Origin: Eonycteris spelaea
Lineage: Eukaryota > Chordata > Mammalia > Chiroptera > Pteropodidae
Assembly (NCBI GenBank): GCA_003508835.1
Contig: PUFA01000068.1
Location: forward strand, 6,138,001 to 6,202,000
DNA: 64,000 nucleotides
Reading direction: 5' to 3'
The notes under the pieces were generated by a model. It had not been told where the DNA came from. It saw only the letters and a list, made by a program, of their open reading frames with translations, and searched no databases. Shown here in pieces: positions 12,005-23,262 of the stretch (within the stretch, counting starts at the first letter, position 1; each line of letters opens with the position of its first letter). The translations under genes were made by a program, and so were the position numbers.

Positions 12005-12175
12005 CCCTGTATTAGAAAAAGTGTGGGCAGTAGTCTCACAGGTCTAAACTCTAGCTGTAAAATGAGATACCCGGTTTCAAATTATGATTCTTCCACTTGC
12101 TACCTGTGTGATGTAGGGGCAAATAAATTAATTTTTAATCTCTCTGAGGGAATAATGATGATAATTTTCAGGCCA
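12005..12175 (+). repeat. MIR SINE
   Basis: TTCAAATTATGATTCTTCCACTTGCTACCTGTGTGATG is the MIR core (TTCGAATCCCGGCTCTGCCACTTACTAGCTGTGTGACC). The downstream CTCTCTGAGGG part is also present. Confidence 0.65.
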
Positions 12176-12224
12176 GTTTGCAGACATGAATAAATAAAAG
12201 AAAAAATATGTGACATTCATTATG

Positions 12225-12445
12225 CTCCTATTGGAGCCTGGGCAATGTTTCTTAAGTACATGATTCAGTTTAGTCTTCACAAGAGCCACATGAATTTGGT
12301 GTTAGTCACATTAAAAGTAAATAAACAGAAATCAGAATAGTAAGTGACTTATCCAGATGTGAAGAGCAAGTAAGTTGCACAATCAGGATGAGAACTTAGG
12401 GCTATGTGACTTCAAAATCAGTAGCTCTGACCAACATTTAATGTG
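12225..12445 (-). repeat. MIR SINE
   Basis: The antisense MIR is readable from GTCTTCACAAGAGCC through AGTAAGTGACTTATCCAG, GCAAGTAAGTTGCACAATCAGGATGAGAACTTAGG to CAGTAGCTCTGACC. It faces away from the plus-strand MIR just upstream, so they are two separate insertions. Confidence 0.75.
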
Positions 12446-13315
12446 GTGGGTAAACTGTATTGTAGACTCTCAGTAAATGATGGCCAATGTTATTATTATA
12501 CATTTACAGCTTCTGAGCAAGAAATTGGCACCATCTGTCTTTACTATAAGCTATAAACTACTACTTAACAGCTTTTGAGTAAAAATCCACCATCTTATAT
12601 GAAATTTCAACATCAATTAATAGAATTCATAGATGAAGAATATTATCATAATAAAAGTATTGGACTGAAATCAGAGGTTATAGTGTTATAATCCTTGATA
12701 AGTCCATTGACTCAAAGCCTAAAAACTCAAAGCAGAAAACACCTTGTACTGAGATTTATAGTTTATTGATTTGAGGCTATCCATGTTTGGGTGTTTCATG
12801 GTACAAAACTATCTGTCCTTCCTTTCGACCACATTTTGCATGATTAAACCTGAGCCATTTTTGTTTACAGCATTCAGAGATCTGATGGTATCTGCCTGAT
12901 TTTTCAAGTTGAATGACCTTGAAATTGATCAATGTCCAATGAGTTATTAAAAATTGAGCAATGATTAGTGGCAGCAAGAGCAAATATAATTTGTACTCAA
13001 GATATATGAATTATAAATGCAATTGTATTGACTGGAAACAATTCCCTAAGTCCCTGGGCGGATGCTTAAAGAATATAATTTAGGATAAGGTTAAGTCTAT
13101 AAATTTTGCAACCATATGAATTTGAGGGCTCTCGGAGATGTTCTGGAGGACATTTGAGAAGTTTGTATTTTTTGCACTTGAGTAATTCAGAAACTAAAAT
13201 CAGTTATGAAACCCAAGATTAGCAAAACTTTCAAATAAATTGCATCATAGTTTGTCATTATTTAATGATTAAATTAAACTCTAGAAGCATGGATAAACAC
13301 CATGAGCACTAGGCT
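12446..13315. other. Unique AT-rich sequence, no gene seen
   Basis: No repeat family or exon is recognised. Small MIR-like phrases around 12660-12720 are too weak to annotate. Confidence 0.4.
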
Positions 13316-13319
13316 ATGA

Positions 13320-13470
13320 GAGAGGAGCTAACAGTTTAATTTTGTGATCTACCAATTAATACATGACTTTGGGAAAGTGATTTTACTTTTCTAGATACTG
13401 TAATCCTTTCTGAAAAATGAGAACATTGTTTGGATAATCTTTAAGATCTTTTTTTGGTATACAAATCTGA
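13320..13470 (+). repeat. MIR SINE
   Basis: CATGACTTTGGGAAAGTGATTTTACTTTTCTAGATACTG and AAAATGAGAACATTG follow the MIR order (TGACCTTGGGCAAGTTACTTAACCTCTCTG..AAAATGGGGATAA). Confidence 0.6.
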
Positions 13471-13809
13471 AATTCTCAACTCTAGTAGGAATGCTGGAGA
13501 GGAACTTAAACCTCTTGTTTCCAGAAAATATACATTCTGCGGTGTCCAGTATAGGTTTGGGCTCAGTGTTAACTAGACCTTCTAAATGAGGAAAACTTAA
13601 AAACAAAAAACAACTTAGGAACAACTTACAGATAAATTGTTTAGCCAAACATATTGTAAAAAGTGGAGGATCCTCTTTATGACAGGAGAAACATAGTATT
13701 TGAAAACTGAAGTGAATAAATGAATAGCGAATAAAGTCATTTAATTATATCACACTCTTGATCAGGCTGTATATTCACAAAACAATCACTTGAAAGAGAA
13801 AAACAATCA

Positions 13810-13925
13810 GAAGTCTCTATATTTCACTCTTAATCTGTGGCACCAACCATGTAAGGTAGGTTTTGTTAATTCACTTTATAAAAGAGGAAAACATTGGTCA
13901 GAGGTTCACTTATATTTAGGCAATG
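13810..13925 (-). repeat. MIR SINE fragment
   Basis: CATGTAAGGTAGGTTTTGTTAATTCACTTTATAAAAGAGGAAAACATTGG corresponds to antisense MIR (CTATGAGGTAGGTACTATTATTATCCCCATTTTACAGATGAGGAAACTGAGG). Confidence 0.55.
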
Positions 13926-14409
13926 TTGAGGAAAAGACTGTCTTCTTAAACAACTCCTGTGCTTTTTTTCAGTGTACAGTACTATACCTCTACCTGCTAT
14001 TTCTGTTATCTTCTAAATATTAAAATAGCTTCTTAGCATATTCTAAACACTTTCAGAATTAAAATAGTTATGAGTTCACTGAAGTACACAGATAAATTCT
14101 ATACAGTAACTTTATAATCTAAGGAGAATCTTAACAAAAGAACATTTCCCACATCTATTTCTCTGACTGATATTTAATTGAGGAGACAAATAAATCAGAG
14201 AAAAATATAAAGTGAGGTGAACTTTGAGGATTAAGACAGAAAATATGGTTTCTTTATCTAGAAGAAAAAAAATCTGAAGCCCATAAAAAATCAGTCTGTA
14301 ATCATTCTTTGGCATATGGCAAAATTGACCACAGTTCTTTGTGCTATCTAAGCTTGGCCAAACTTCCAAAGATATCCTTCTTAGTTTCCAAAATAATTTA
14401 TTAAAAAGG
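13926..14409. other. Unique sequence, no gene seen
   Basis: An 85-codon open frame on the minus strand (14112-14369) has no recognisable motif and no splice or promoter context, so I treat it as chance. Confidence 0.4.
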
Positions 14410-14730
14410 GTAAAATTTTGGAGTTAGATGAACTACAGTTTTAAATCCTTGGCACAATAGTTGTAATTAAGCATCAGTAAACTCTGAGTTCTGGCTCCAG
14501 TACCTACTCACTTGATGGTCTTGAATGTATCACTTAAACTCTTATTCAAAAACTGTAGGGAAAAATATCTCCATCAAAATGGATATTGGGGGCATTAAAT
14601 AAGGGAAAGTCTTTGAATATACTATCTAAAATATTTAATCTCACTGAGGCTGAGCTTTTCTATCTATAAAATAAGAGTGATTACTATGTAAAGGTTAAAA
14701 TGATAATAAATATAGGCCATCTAACACATA
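14410..14730 (+). repeat. MIR SINE fragments
   Basis: GGCTCCAGTACCTACTCACTTGATGGTCTTGAATGTATCACTTAAACTC resembles the MIR core. A second MIR 3' phrase (TATCTATAAAATAAGAGTGATTACTATG) occurs at about 14660. It may be one stretched copy or two. Confidence 0.5.
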
Positions 14731-14882
14731 GAAGACTCCAATTACAGTATTATGATATATTCTCGATTGTTAGTTCCCAACCAGGGATGCGAAAAAATCA
14801 CCCAGAGCAATGGAACACTTGCCTAGCTGATAGCCTGATTTACAGTTGCAAAATCTCTGTGAGAGTGTTTCAGGATGTGGTG

Positions 14883-14970
14883 TATGTGTGTATATGTTTG
14901 CATATGTGTGTATATGTTTGCATGTGTGTATATGTTTGCATATGTGTGTATATGTTTGCATATGTGTATA
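14883..14970 (+). repeat. 20-bp minisatellite, about 4.4 units
   Basis: The unit TATGTGTGTATATGTTTGCA occurs at 14883-14902, 14903-14922, 14941-14960 and, with a 2-bp deletion, at 14923-14940; a partial copy follows. Units are otherwise identical, so the array is recent or homogenised. Frames across it give Cys/Val/Tyr- or His/Thr-rich repeats that are not proteins. Confidence 0.95.
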
Positions 14971-14989
14971 TATATGTATGTTTTTATAT

Positions 14990-16575
14990 ATGTTTTGAAG
15001 CTAAACAGTAATTAATATTGCAGCTTTAGTAAAGGCAAGCAGTGGTCTAATTATCTGAGTCATATCTTTTTTCTTTCTCTTAATTTCTATTGTTTAATAA
15101 AAAGATTTATTTGGAATTTGGAGAACCCTTTCATTTTATATGCATAGATCTATTAAAGAAAGTTTTATTTTATTATGTTTTAAATTATTATTTCTGTTGT
15201 AATTATTCTGGTTTCTATCTCAGGAATAAAAACAAATCCTATGTTGGATTTCTATTTTCAATTTTTTATTGTCTCTTATTATTTTTTTTCATATTTTCAA
15301 TGTTTATAATAAACTCAGAAACATGAAATGTGTTCTCCCTATTCTGATTCAGTTTCCTTTAACATAGATTCTAATTCTGATATTTGATTTTGAATTTAAA
15401 AATTTTTTTCACTCATTCATTTCATCTCTCCTTCATTTTCCCTTTTCCTTTAAGCTGCTAACTCTGTTTCTCAGCCTCTTATTTGCTTATGAATTTCACC
15501 ATGTTTTCTAGTTGTAATAAATAATTTTCAATAATTTGTTGTTTTTATCTGAGCCTTAGGATAATATTTGCTTTCTCTTTATTCCCCATTTTTCCCATTA
15601 GTTGCATATTATTCAAGAGCAAACAGGTATGTACAGTCCCAAGTAGATATCCATATAGACCTAGGTTTGGCAAAACATGAACCTTGCAAATTGTCCTTAC
15701 CGCCATGTTTGTGTTAATTAAATCTCATTCTCAGTGTACAGATGAATGAAAGGCTAATATATAGAGCTTCTAGCCCAGATTTAATGTCTTCTCTATATAG
15801 AAGAGCTTTAAGTAGTCAAGCAGTGTGAGTTGAAATTAATAATTAACAATAATTTCTAGTGTAATACTGCTAACATTTACTGTTAATCTGAGATTTGTAT
15901 ACTAAAGCTGAAGGCAGAGATATGGAAAAGATTTTATAATCAGTTATTTTTTTGAGAGGTAGGTCTAGAATAGCAACTGTTTTACAAATGTATAAACAGT
16001 AAAAATTGGACTTTTAATTCTACTTTTTGTTGTTTTTAAGAAAGTTATAGTTGTTTTCCTCCGCAATTATTATTATGTAGATTGTCCTTCAATCTAAATA
16101 ATGTTGACACAACTTATGTAAAGTTGGTTTCCCTCAAGCAGAACGCTATACTATATGTTTAAGAGATATCAATTGAAATGTACACAAGTTAATTGGCTAT
16201 GGCTTTTGCCCTCATGGTTCAGTTCCAGACACAGATGAGACATAGCTCTTGGTTATGCTTAAATTTTTACAATTAGTGCATCTTAAACTATGGTGTCTTT
16301 TCCCCCAGATCCTAAGAGAGATGCTTGACAAAAACTCTTGATGCCAAATTTATACTTATATCCTACCTTTCCAATCCCTTATGCTCTCTTGTGCAAAAGA
16401 AGATACAGAGATAGGATTTTCAAAATCATCTAAAAGTTGGTTTCAATAGTCCTCAACGCCTAACCCATTTCACAAAATACTCATCATCTTATCAATTAGA
16501 ATTTAATCAGTCACAATCTTGAGAAATGGGTATTTTTCTTATTTACTTTAAGAGTCTAGCAAATCTCTAAATTGT
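14990..16575. other. Unique AT-rich sequence, no gene seen
   Basis: 1.6 kb without a repeat I can name. 15060-15420 is strongly T-rich. 15600-15780 is of ordinary composition. Frames here are short and Phe/Leu/Ile-rich, as expected from T-rich DNA. Confidence 0.4.
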
Positions 16576-16579
16576 AAGC

Positions 16580-16870
16580 TGTGTGATATAGCAGAAAGAA
16601 TTCAGACTCTAGAACCAGTCGGACCATCTAAAAATAGGTTCAAATAACATTTATGCTTTTCATTAGCTCTGAAGTCTTAGACAAATCATGGAATATCTCT
16701 GAGATTCAGTTACTCCGTCTTCTAGAAGGAGGAGAAAAAGAGGGAAACAAAACAGAGAAAAAAGATGGGAAGGAGGTAGGAGGGAGAGAGAAAGAAATAA
16801 TTCATATTTCAGGATGGTAATCATTAGAAATTATATGTGTAAAGGGGCAGGCACATAGTAGGCCTTTATT
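16580..16870 (+). repeat. MIR SINE with purine-rich insert
   Basis: GTGTGATATAGCAGAAAGAATTCAGACTCTAGAACCAGTC starts a MIR 5' half; AAATCATGGAATATCTCTGAGATTCAG continues it; GGCAGGCACATAGTAGGCC ends it. Between about 16725 and 16798 the copy has grown a GA-rich tract. Confidence 0.75.
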
Positions 16871-16910
16871 TAATTAAAGCAATTGTTAGTGTTTCAAAGT
16901 GCATGGGTGC

Positions 16911-16919
16911 GTGCGCGCG

Positions 16920-16962
<43 letters not shown>
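16911..16962 (+). repeat. (GC)n(AC)n compound repeat
   Basis: A GC dinucleotide block at 16911-16928 runs straight into about 17 AC units. Every base alternates purine and pyrimidine, so the whole 52 bp can adopt Z-DNA. It separates two MIR copies. Confidence 0.97.
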
Positions 16963-16965
<3 letters not shown>

Positions 16966-16984
16966 TTCTCCATGATTCCAAGTC

Positions 16985-17175
16985 CATATAGTGTAGCAGT
17001 TCAGATCCCAGGAACCGCTACCTACTTTTTCACTTAATAGTGTGACTTTGTGCAAAATACTCAACTTTCTTGCCTCAGTAATCTCTTTTATAAAATAAGG
17101 TAAACAACAATAACTATCTCATTATGTCAGGAGGATTAAGTCAGTTAATTTTGTACAACACATAGTAGGCCTTAC
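16985..17175 (+). repeat. MIR SINE
   Basis: TATAGTGTAGCAGTTCAGATCC, CTACCTACTTTTTCACTTAATAGTGTGACTTTGTGCAAAATACTCAAC and AACACATAGTAGGCC follow the MIR 5', core and 3' parts in order; nearly full length. Confidence 0.75.
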
Positions 17176-17344
17176 TTCACCATTTACTCTTTTTTCCTAA
17201 CAATGAGAAATGCCTTTTTTATACCAGGCAGAGTTAAAAAGTGCCCATCAGATCATTGATTCTTTATCCTGTAAAACTAATATTTTCCACTTAGGTAGAA
17301 TTTTTCAAATTATAAAACACTAGAAGAAAAGATTAAAAAGTGCA

Positions 17345-17515
17345 CAGTTCAATGTGAGTTAGTTTTGGAATTTTGTCTAAGTTCTGTCACTTACTAACTA
17401 TATAACATTAAGCAAGTCTCAACTTTAGACTTAGTTTCTATCTCCAAAAATGGTCTTAGTGACAGTACTCACTTCATATAACTTCTGGGAAAATTAAACT
17501 ATACAACAAAATTAA
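17345..17515 (+). repeat. MIR SINE
   Basis: AAGTTCTGTCACTTACTAACTATATAACATTAAGCAAGTCTCAAC matches the MIR core CTCTGCCACTTACTAGCTGTGTGACC..GGCAAGTTACTTAAC. It lies just upstream of the young L1. Confidence 0.7.
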
Positions 17516-17596
17516 TCTAGTATGGGCAGTACTGATCCTTTGAAGTTCATAATAACAAGAGTCATAATACAAACAATATCAGGAATGACATTTAAA

Positions 17597-17996
17597 TGGA
17601 GTATTACTTGTCCATAAGAAAGGATGAAATATTGCTATTTGCAACAACATAGATGGATCTTGAGATAATCATGCCAAGCAAAATAAGTCAGACAGAAAAA
17701 ATTGAGAACCATATAATTTCAATCATATGTGGGATATAAAACTGAAAGCAGCAATCAAACAAGACAAACAAAAACTTATAGACACTGACAATAGTTTAGT
17801 GGTTACCAGAGAAAAAGGGGAGGAGGAAGGGAGTTAGAGAAGGGAAATGGAGATCAAATATATGGTGACAGAAGGAGATTTGACTTTGGTTGGTGAACAC
17901 ACAGTGCAATATACATATGACATATTATTAAATTGTACGCTCGAAACCTATATAATTTTAGTAACCAATGTCACCCCAATAAATTTAATAAAAAAA
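17597..17996 (+). mobile_element. Bat-type L1, 5'-truncated 3' end
   Basis: A 400-bp L1 remnant beginning with GGAGTATTACTTGTCCATAAGAAAGGATG and ending CACCCCAATAAATTTAATAAAAAAAG. The interior (GATGGATCTTGAGATAATCATGCCAAGCAAAATAAGTCAGACAG, TAGTGGTTACCAGAG) and the terminus are the L1 3' UTR type I associate with bats. The same terminus appears in reverse at 50.86 kb. It has lost ORF1 and ORF2. A 96-codon frame at 17847-18137 is UTR read-through and not a gene. I find no clear target duplication. Confidence 0.85.
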
Positions 17997-18294
17997 GAGA
18001 AAGTAGAAGTATATCTTGAAATAAATCTATCAGAGAATGAAACTCTTCTTTATTACATTTTAAGACTCTATTACTTCTTATATTTAATGAAAGTAAATAT
18101 AGTCCAACCGGAGAAGTTATTTCAAGAGCTGAAATGAACCAAAGCTGCATAAAACAGCCAGAAAAAAAACAAACAACTTATCATTTTTAGAATCATTCTA
18201 ATGATATGTTAAAATAGAATTAACCTTAGGTGGAAATTTTATAAGGCGTAAGATATGATATTTGTCCTTTATTTTTCTCAACAGTAATAAAAAG

Positions 18295-18465
18295 TAGCCT
18301 TAACTGTCCTCATTTGTGACGTTTCCCCATCATAAAGATGAGGAAACTGAGTCTCAGAAAGCTTAGGTAACTTACCCCTAATCACATGGCTAGCCATCAG
18401 GTCAGATCTACCTTGCTACAAATAACAGACTGTTTCCACTATTTAATGCTGCTTCAAGATTAAAG
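18295..18465 (-). repeat. MIR SINE
   Basis: AAGATGAGGAAACTGAGTCTCAGAAAGCTTAGGTAACTTACCC is near-consensus antisense MIR (ACAGATGAGGAAACTGAGGCTCAGAGAGGTTAAGTAACTTGCCC). One of the best-preserved MIRs in the window. Confidence 0.85.
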
Positions 18466-18599
18466 TAAATCCAGTATTCCCCCTTATAGGTTTAGCTGTA
18501 AATCACTTAGAAATGGTTGCTAAATGTTTTTTTTTTTTAATTTTCTCCCCCAAAAGTATTCTAAGGGATAGAATGATTTGAAATCCCTTTGTCACTTAA

Positions 18600-18900
18600 C
18601 ATTTCAAATATATTAACAGATGGCTTCTCCCAGCTCTAGGCAGATGATGGTTCAAAAATAAGTGGTGTTGGGAGATTTCTTGGGAACGCTCAGGGACAAA
18701 AAAGACAGCTGTCGTGGAATATCTTAATTACAGCATTTACAAAGTTCTAATTAATGTAATGGTACTTTTATGATTATATTAATGTTATGACCATCAGGGC
18801 ATTTGTTGCTGAACTCATTTGGCGGGATAATTTGGAAGACATTGTATATTTTAAGGCTAACAACTGTTATATGAGCTCGAAGATCTCTTGCTTTACAGTA
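18600..18900. other. Candidate conserved noncoding element
   Basis: A non-repetitive block with homeodomain-like sites (CTTAATTACAGC, TCTAATTAATG) and the phrase CATTTGGCGGGATAA. It fits no repeat family I know. Constraint is a guess until aligned to other mammals. Confidence 0.3.
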
Positions 18901-19029
18901 TTAATTAAAAAATATGTTATACCTGAGTTTATAACTGAAAATGTTTTTAATGAATTTTGTTGAAAATATGAATTGAAAGAGATAGAGATTTAGATATTAC
19001 ACAATAAAAACTATTTTAGAATAAACTGG

Positions 19030-19140
19030 AGAAAGAATAGTACTTTTAGAGTTCAGGTGCTTATGCCTATACTAGTTGTGTGGCCCTGGGCAAGTCATTT
19101 CATCTTTCTTTTTTTCAGTTATATGGCATGGTAATCATGT
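19030..19140 (+). repeat. MIR SINE core
   Basis: TACTAGTTGTGTGGCCCTGGGCAAGTCATTTCATC is close to the MIR core TACTAGCTGTGTGACCTTGGGCAAGTTACTTAACC. Confidence 0.7.
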
Positions 19141-19374
19141 CTATTTGTATTGATAATTACAAAAACAGTTTAGGTTACATCTAAATAATACATATCTATA
19201 TCTATATACAAAGATATATATATGGAACTGTAGAGTCTATTACATTTGAATCTTTTAGTGGAAGCTCAACGAAACTAAAATTAACATTTTAACTTACAAC
19301 TGTCTCATCGATTCACATGAATAAGTTAGTTTTATTGTTGTTTTTTTCTATTCGATGTAGAATATATTAGGTGA

Positions 19375-19590
19375 ATAGAAAGGGTCTTAAATTAGGCAGC
19401 TTGTTTGAATCCTGTCTTTGATACGAAACTATGTGATTCAGGGTAGGGTCCTTATCCTCTCTGAGTAATGGTTCCTTTAAAGAAAAGTTGTTTGGGTGGC
19501 ACTGCCAATCAGAGAGCATTGTTGTGAAGACAAATGAAATAGAATGTGGTAAAGCAACTACACATAGTGTCAGATACATACTATTTTATT
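19375..19590 (+). repeat. MIR SINE
   Basis: AAATTAGGCAGCTTGTTTGAATCCTGTCTTTGATACG, then TCCTCTCTGAGTAATGGTTCC and AGCAACTACACATAGTGTCAG, follow MIR order over its length, with a small internal change near 19490. Confidence 0.7.
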
Positions 19591-19989
19591 CATCATGTTT
19601 TTTTCTCTTGTTTTACCTATTGCTATGAGTTAGACCTTAGTTTATTCAAATTTTCAAGTTGGAAAAAGTAATAAATATCTCAATTTTAAACATGGGGGTA
19701 TGATAAAGTTTCAGTTGAAAATAATGATTATTTATGCAATTATTTTTAACTTATCTCTTCCAATAGATAAGTTTCATGAAGGGAGAACCATACTTATAGT
19801 ACTGAATAAGTGTTAAAAAAAATGAAGAAAGAAATTTCACTTTGGGTTCCATCTTCCAACTGATTTAATCATTATAGCACACTACACAGGGCAATATGAG
19901 TTTGTCAATAAAACATTTCAACAGAATGCACCATTAATTTCAGGATGACAATTAGTCCTTTTTTATTTTTAATTGAATACATTCACCTA

Positions 19990-20238
19990 CTATTTTGATG
20001 AGCCCTGCTAACATTGCCCCTCCCCTGTTATTTTCTATAATATCACCTTATTTTATTTTCTCCACAGACATACTGAAAACAAAATTACTTTTTGTTTTCT
20101 TATAGTATGATCTATTTCCCCATTGGTACCCTTGAGGCTATGAGCTTTGTCTTCCTTGTTTAGTATTATCTCCTAATTACTTAACTAGGTCCCTGGTGGC
20201 CACATGGAGATCAGGAGGCAACCAGTAAATATTTGCAT
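19990..20238 (+). repeat. Probable L2 3' end
   Basis: CCATTGGTACCCTTGAGGCTATGAGCTTTGTCTTCCTTG and AACCAGTAAATATTTGCATG suggest the L2 terminal part. Highly diverged. Confidence 0.4.
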
Positions 20239-20584
20239 GACTAAGTCTCAGGCAATTTACTTGGCCTATTGCCATGACCTAGTAGTTTAGGGACTAACCT
20301 GCTAGGACAAAATAAATGATTACATGATTTAGCAAAAGAAAATATCACTGATAAAAGAGCTGTTTTGTTATGAAAGTGTGTATTTGTTGTATAGTATATC
20401 AACTGACCAGAATGATTTTTACAAACTTAATTTTTTAATACTCTTGGATTATAACATGCAATGAGTTAAGCCAGACTGAAGATATGCTTATAGAACAAAA
20501 TAAGATCATTTTTACAGAATTAACATCGTAAGTCAAAAACTTAAAAGAGAAAATGAAATTCAATTAGAATTCAATTTCATTTTT

Positions 20585-21330
20585 TTCCCAGTAAGCATTA
20601 ATTAAGTAAGCATCTACATATGCCAGGTAGGCAAAGAATAGAACACAATTCTGACCTTTAGGGAAATCAATGTCTAGCAGTTTCTATAATTCAGGATGGG
20701 AAATTATATGCTTAAATTATATATAGGTTGGGAAATATGGAGGTGGGAAAAGAGCATTCAGGAAGATTCATGAAGTAGATAACATTTGAACTGAGCTAGA
20801 AGGATGTAAAGGAATTGGTGAGGATAAACTGGGCGTCGGAATGGTTTGGGCTGGGATTTCTGGGTAAAGGTTAACACCATATGCAAAGGCATAAAACTGT
20901 GAAGAAACCTGACCAATTAAGGAAACTAAACATTGTAGCTTAAGTAGTTGAGCTAAAGAGCTACTGGAAAATGGTATAAAATGAAGGATGGGAAGTTAGG
21001 GGTTGACTGCTTTGAATCTCATTCTAATGAAATAGGCCTTATAACAATGAGAAATAATTAAAGATTTGAAGCAGGAAAGTTTTATGATTGGATTTTGTTT
21101 TATTGTTGTTATTTTGAGGAAAATCAATCTGCTGTTGAAAATAGGTATGAATGAGGAGCTCAAGACCAGTTAGAAATATATTGCGAAGTCCAGGATAGAG
21201 AATGTGTTGGCACGAGCTAAGCCACAGAGGGAAGGGATATAAAAAAGGATTTATGAAATAAATAAGCATGGTTGATAGGATGGAGTTACTGATAAGATAG
21301 AAAATAATGTAAAAGAAGGACACAGCATTA
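20585..21330 (-). repeat. L2 LINE, 3' region
   Basis: A long antisense L2 starting at the L2 3' end (TAAGTAAGCATCTACATATGCCAGG). Further phrases in order: AACATTTGAACTGAGCTAGAAGGATG, CATATGCAAAGGCATAAAACTG, AGATTTGAAGCAGGAAAGTTTTATGATTGG, CAAGACCAGTTAGAA and AGTCCAGGATAGAGAATG. It encodes nothing now; the 94-codon minus frame inside it is chance. Confidence 0.8.
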
Positions 21331-21448
21331 AAGGCACCCCTAAAGGGGATAGTTTCCCTTTTAGGTGGGAATCATAAAAATTTACAATGAGGCCTTATTT
21401 GATCCAGGCTACAAAGGATGGATCAGGAGGGTTTTGTTATGCATTAAT

Positions 21449-21468
21449 GGGGGGGTGGGATGGGGGGG
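21449..21468 (+). other. G-run with G-quadruplex potential
   Basis: G7-T-G3-AT-G7 gives four or more G-tracts with very short loops on the plus strand. It lies just past the L2 relic in sequence with no gene. Confidence 0.7.
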
Positions 21469-21469
21469 A

Positions 21470-22654
21470 TAGTGCTTTAAGTAGAACAACACTGCATATG
21501 CAAAGACAGCAATTTTAAGGTGCAAATGTAGGAAAGAGTAATTTGGATCACTGTTTGGTCAACGCAGCCAAATTTGCCAATCAGTTTCCATTATGCAAAA
21601 TGGGTTATGTTTAATTCATCTTGAATTTTCTATTAAACCAGTTGCCTATATTGATGAGTTACTATGATCTACTTGCTTTTGTCCAATAATATTTTATAAT
21701 AAATGAGGAAAGTTAGGGCAGATCCTGTTGCTCCTTAGTATTTTAATTACTTAAATGTCAAATATTGAAAAATGTGTATGCATTATAGGTGGTAGCATAC
21801 CACTCGTATCATTAAGTCAGCTTGCAACCTCATTTGTCTAACAGACATGGCCAAATTATTGGAGTATGTGTTTCTCAGAGCCAGGTGGCTTGAAGACAAC
21901 TGAAGCTGAGAAACTTTGGCTCTCATAGTACCTTTTTTTTTTTAATTTCAATATGTGTATTTTCTGAAAAGAGAAGACAGGAATTGTACAGGGTAACCTC
22001 CGTTTGACACCCCTAGGTTCATCCTTTGTCTTCTCTGTCCTTGTCTTCCCTACTGCATGTGTGAAGGGGCTGACCTCAAGAACCGTATCACCCATATCTT
22101 CCTGTTTTCTTGCTTATGATTAGATTCACTCAGTGGGACTCATCAGCAGGTCATCAAAGGGCAAGAAGAAACAGAGGTCTCAGCATTCCTTTCCTCACTC
22201 CTTGTCAGAATCAGCATCACATACTAGCAGTGGCTAAGTCACTCCATGACCACTGCTCTTATTGGCCATCTCCTGCTCTGTGGTAATAGCCTTCAGTAAG
22301 CTCTAGAATCATTGTTCCCTTCCCTTTTTACCACCACATTGACTTCTATAAAACCTTTCACATCCATCTATAAAGTGTTGTTTGATTAAATTTTCTCCAA
22401 AGAAATTATTTTGCATGAAATTCTGTTTCCTCCTGGGACTAAGTCTCAAACTGCAATTGTCTTTTATTAAATTCCTTCTACGTTGTATCATGCTGACTCT
22501 TGCATGAAATATGTCCTTATATTATCTAAGAGAGTGCAAGAAATTCATTGCACATTTACCAATGTGGAAATATAAGCTTATACAGATCTTATCCAATGTC
22601 TAATAGATAGGAAGCGAGTAGTGTACTTTACCACCCAGCATACAAACCCTATCT
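21470..22654. other. Mostly unique sequence, no gene seen
   Basis: 1.2 kb with no family I can name. 21840-22500 is less AT-rich and has chance minus-strand frames (21856-22095, 22309-22491) without domains. Confidence 0.4.
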
Positions 22655-23262
22655 ACTTTATATATTTTTATAAAATTACCCCTAAGTACTTCATAAGTTG
22701 ATAAATGCTATTATTTTTAAATTATAATTTCATATTGTTCATTGCTAGTATGCAGAAGTATAATTGCTACATATATATATAAAATTCTTGTATCTTGCAA
22801 CTCTGTAAAAAACATTTAGAAGCTTTGTAAATTTCATAAGATTATCTACATAGATGATTATGTCATCTATGATTAAAAATAGTTTTATGTTTTTCTTTAT
22901 AAGCTGGATGCTATTTATATTTATTTCCTTGCATGTTAGTACTGGCTAATCTTTAGTACAAAGTTGAATGAATGGAAGTGGTGAGGGCAAGCATCATTGA
23001 TCTTGGGGGATGGGGGTAACTGAGTCTTTAATCATTAAATGTAATATTGGCTACAGACTTCTTTTATGAAGTTCAGGAAGTTCCAGTCTATCCAAAGTTT
23101 GAATGAGGTTTTATCAGGAATGAATGATGGATTTTGCAAGTACTTTTCTGCATTTATTTAGATGACCACATCATTTTTTCCTTACAGTTCTATTTTTTCT
23201 TGTATTTCAAAACTGTGTTATTAATTGCCTAATTTATCTCATTAACATATATGCAAAAATCT
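22655..23262 (-). pseudogene. L1M ORF2 reverse-transcriptase relic
   Basis: The antisense of the L1 reverse-transcriptase region: TTCATTGCTAGTATGCAGAAGTA, TATCTTGCAACTCTG, GATGATTATGTCATCTATGA, GGAAGTGGTGAGGGCAAGCATC and TGCATTTATTTAGATGACC, in consensus order. Frameshifts and stops throughout. It ends head to head against the plus-strand L1 that starts next; both cover the same stretch of ORF2, so they are separate insertions. Confidence 0.8.

Noticed and set aside
14700..15011. Cys/Val/Tyr-rich 103-codon frame and its His/Thr-rich minus-strand counterpart
   Set aside because: Both are translations of the 20-bp minisatellite.
17847..18137. 96-codon open frame on the plus strand
   Set aside because: Its first half is L1 3' UTR, a noncoding part of the element, and it then runs into flanking DNA.
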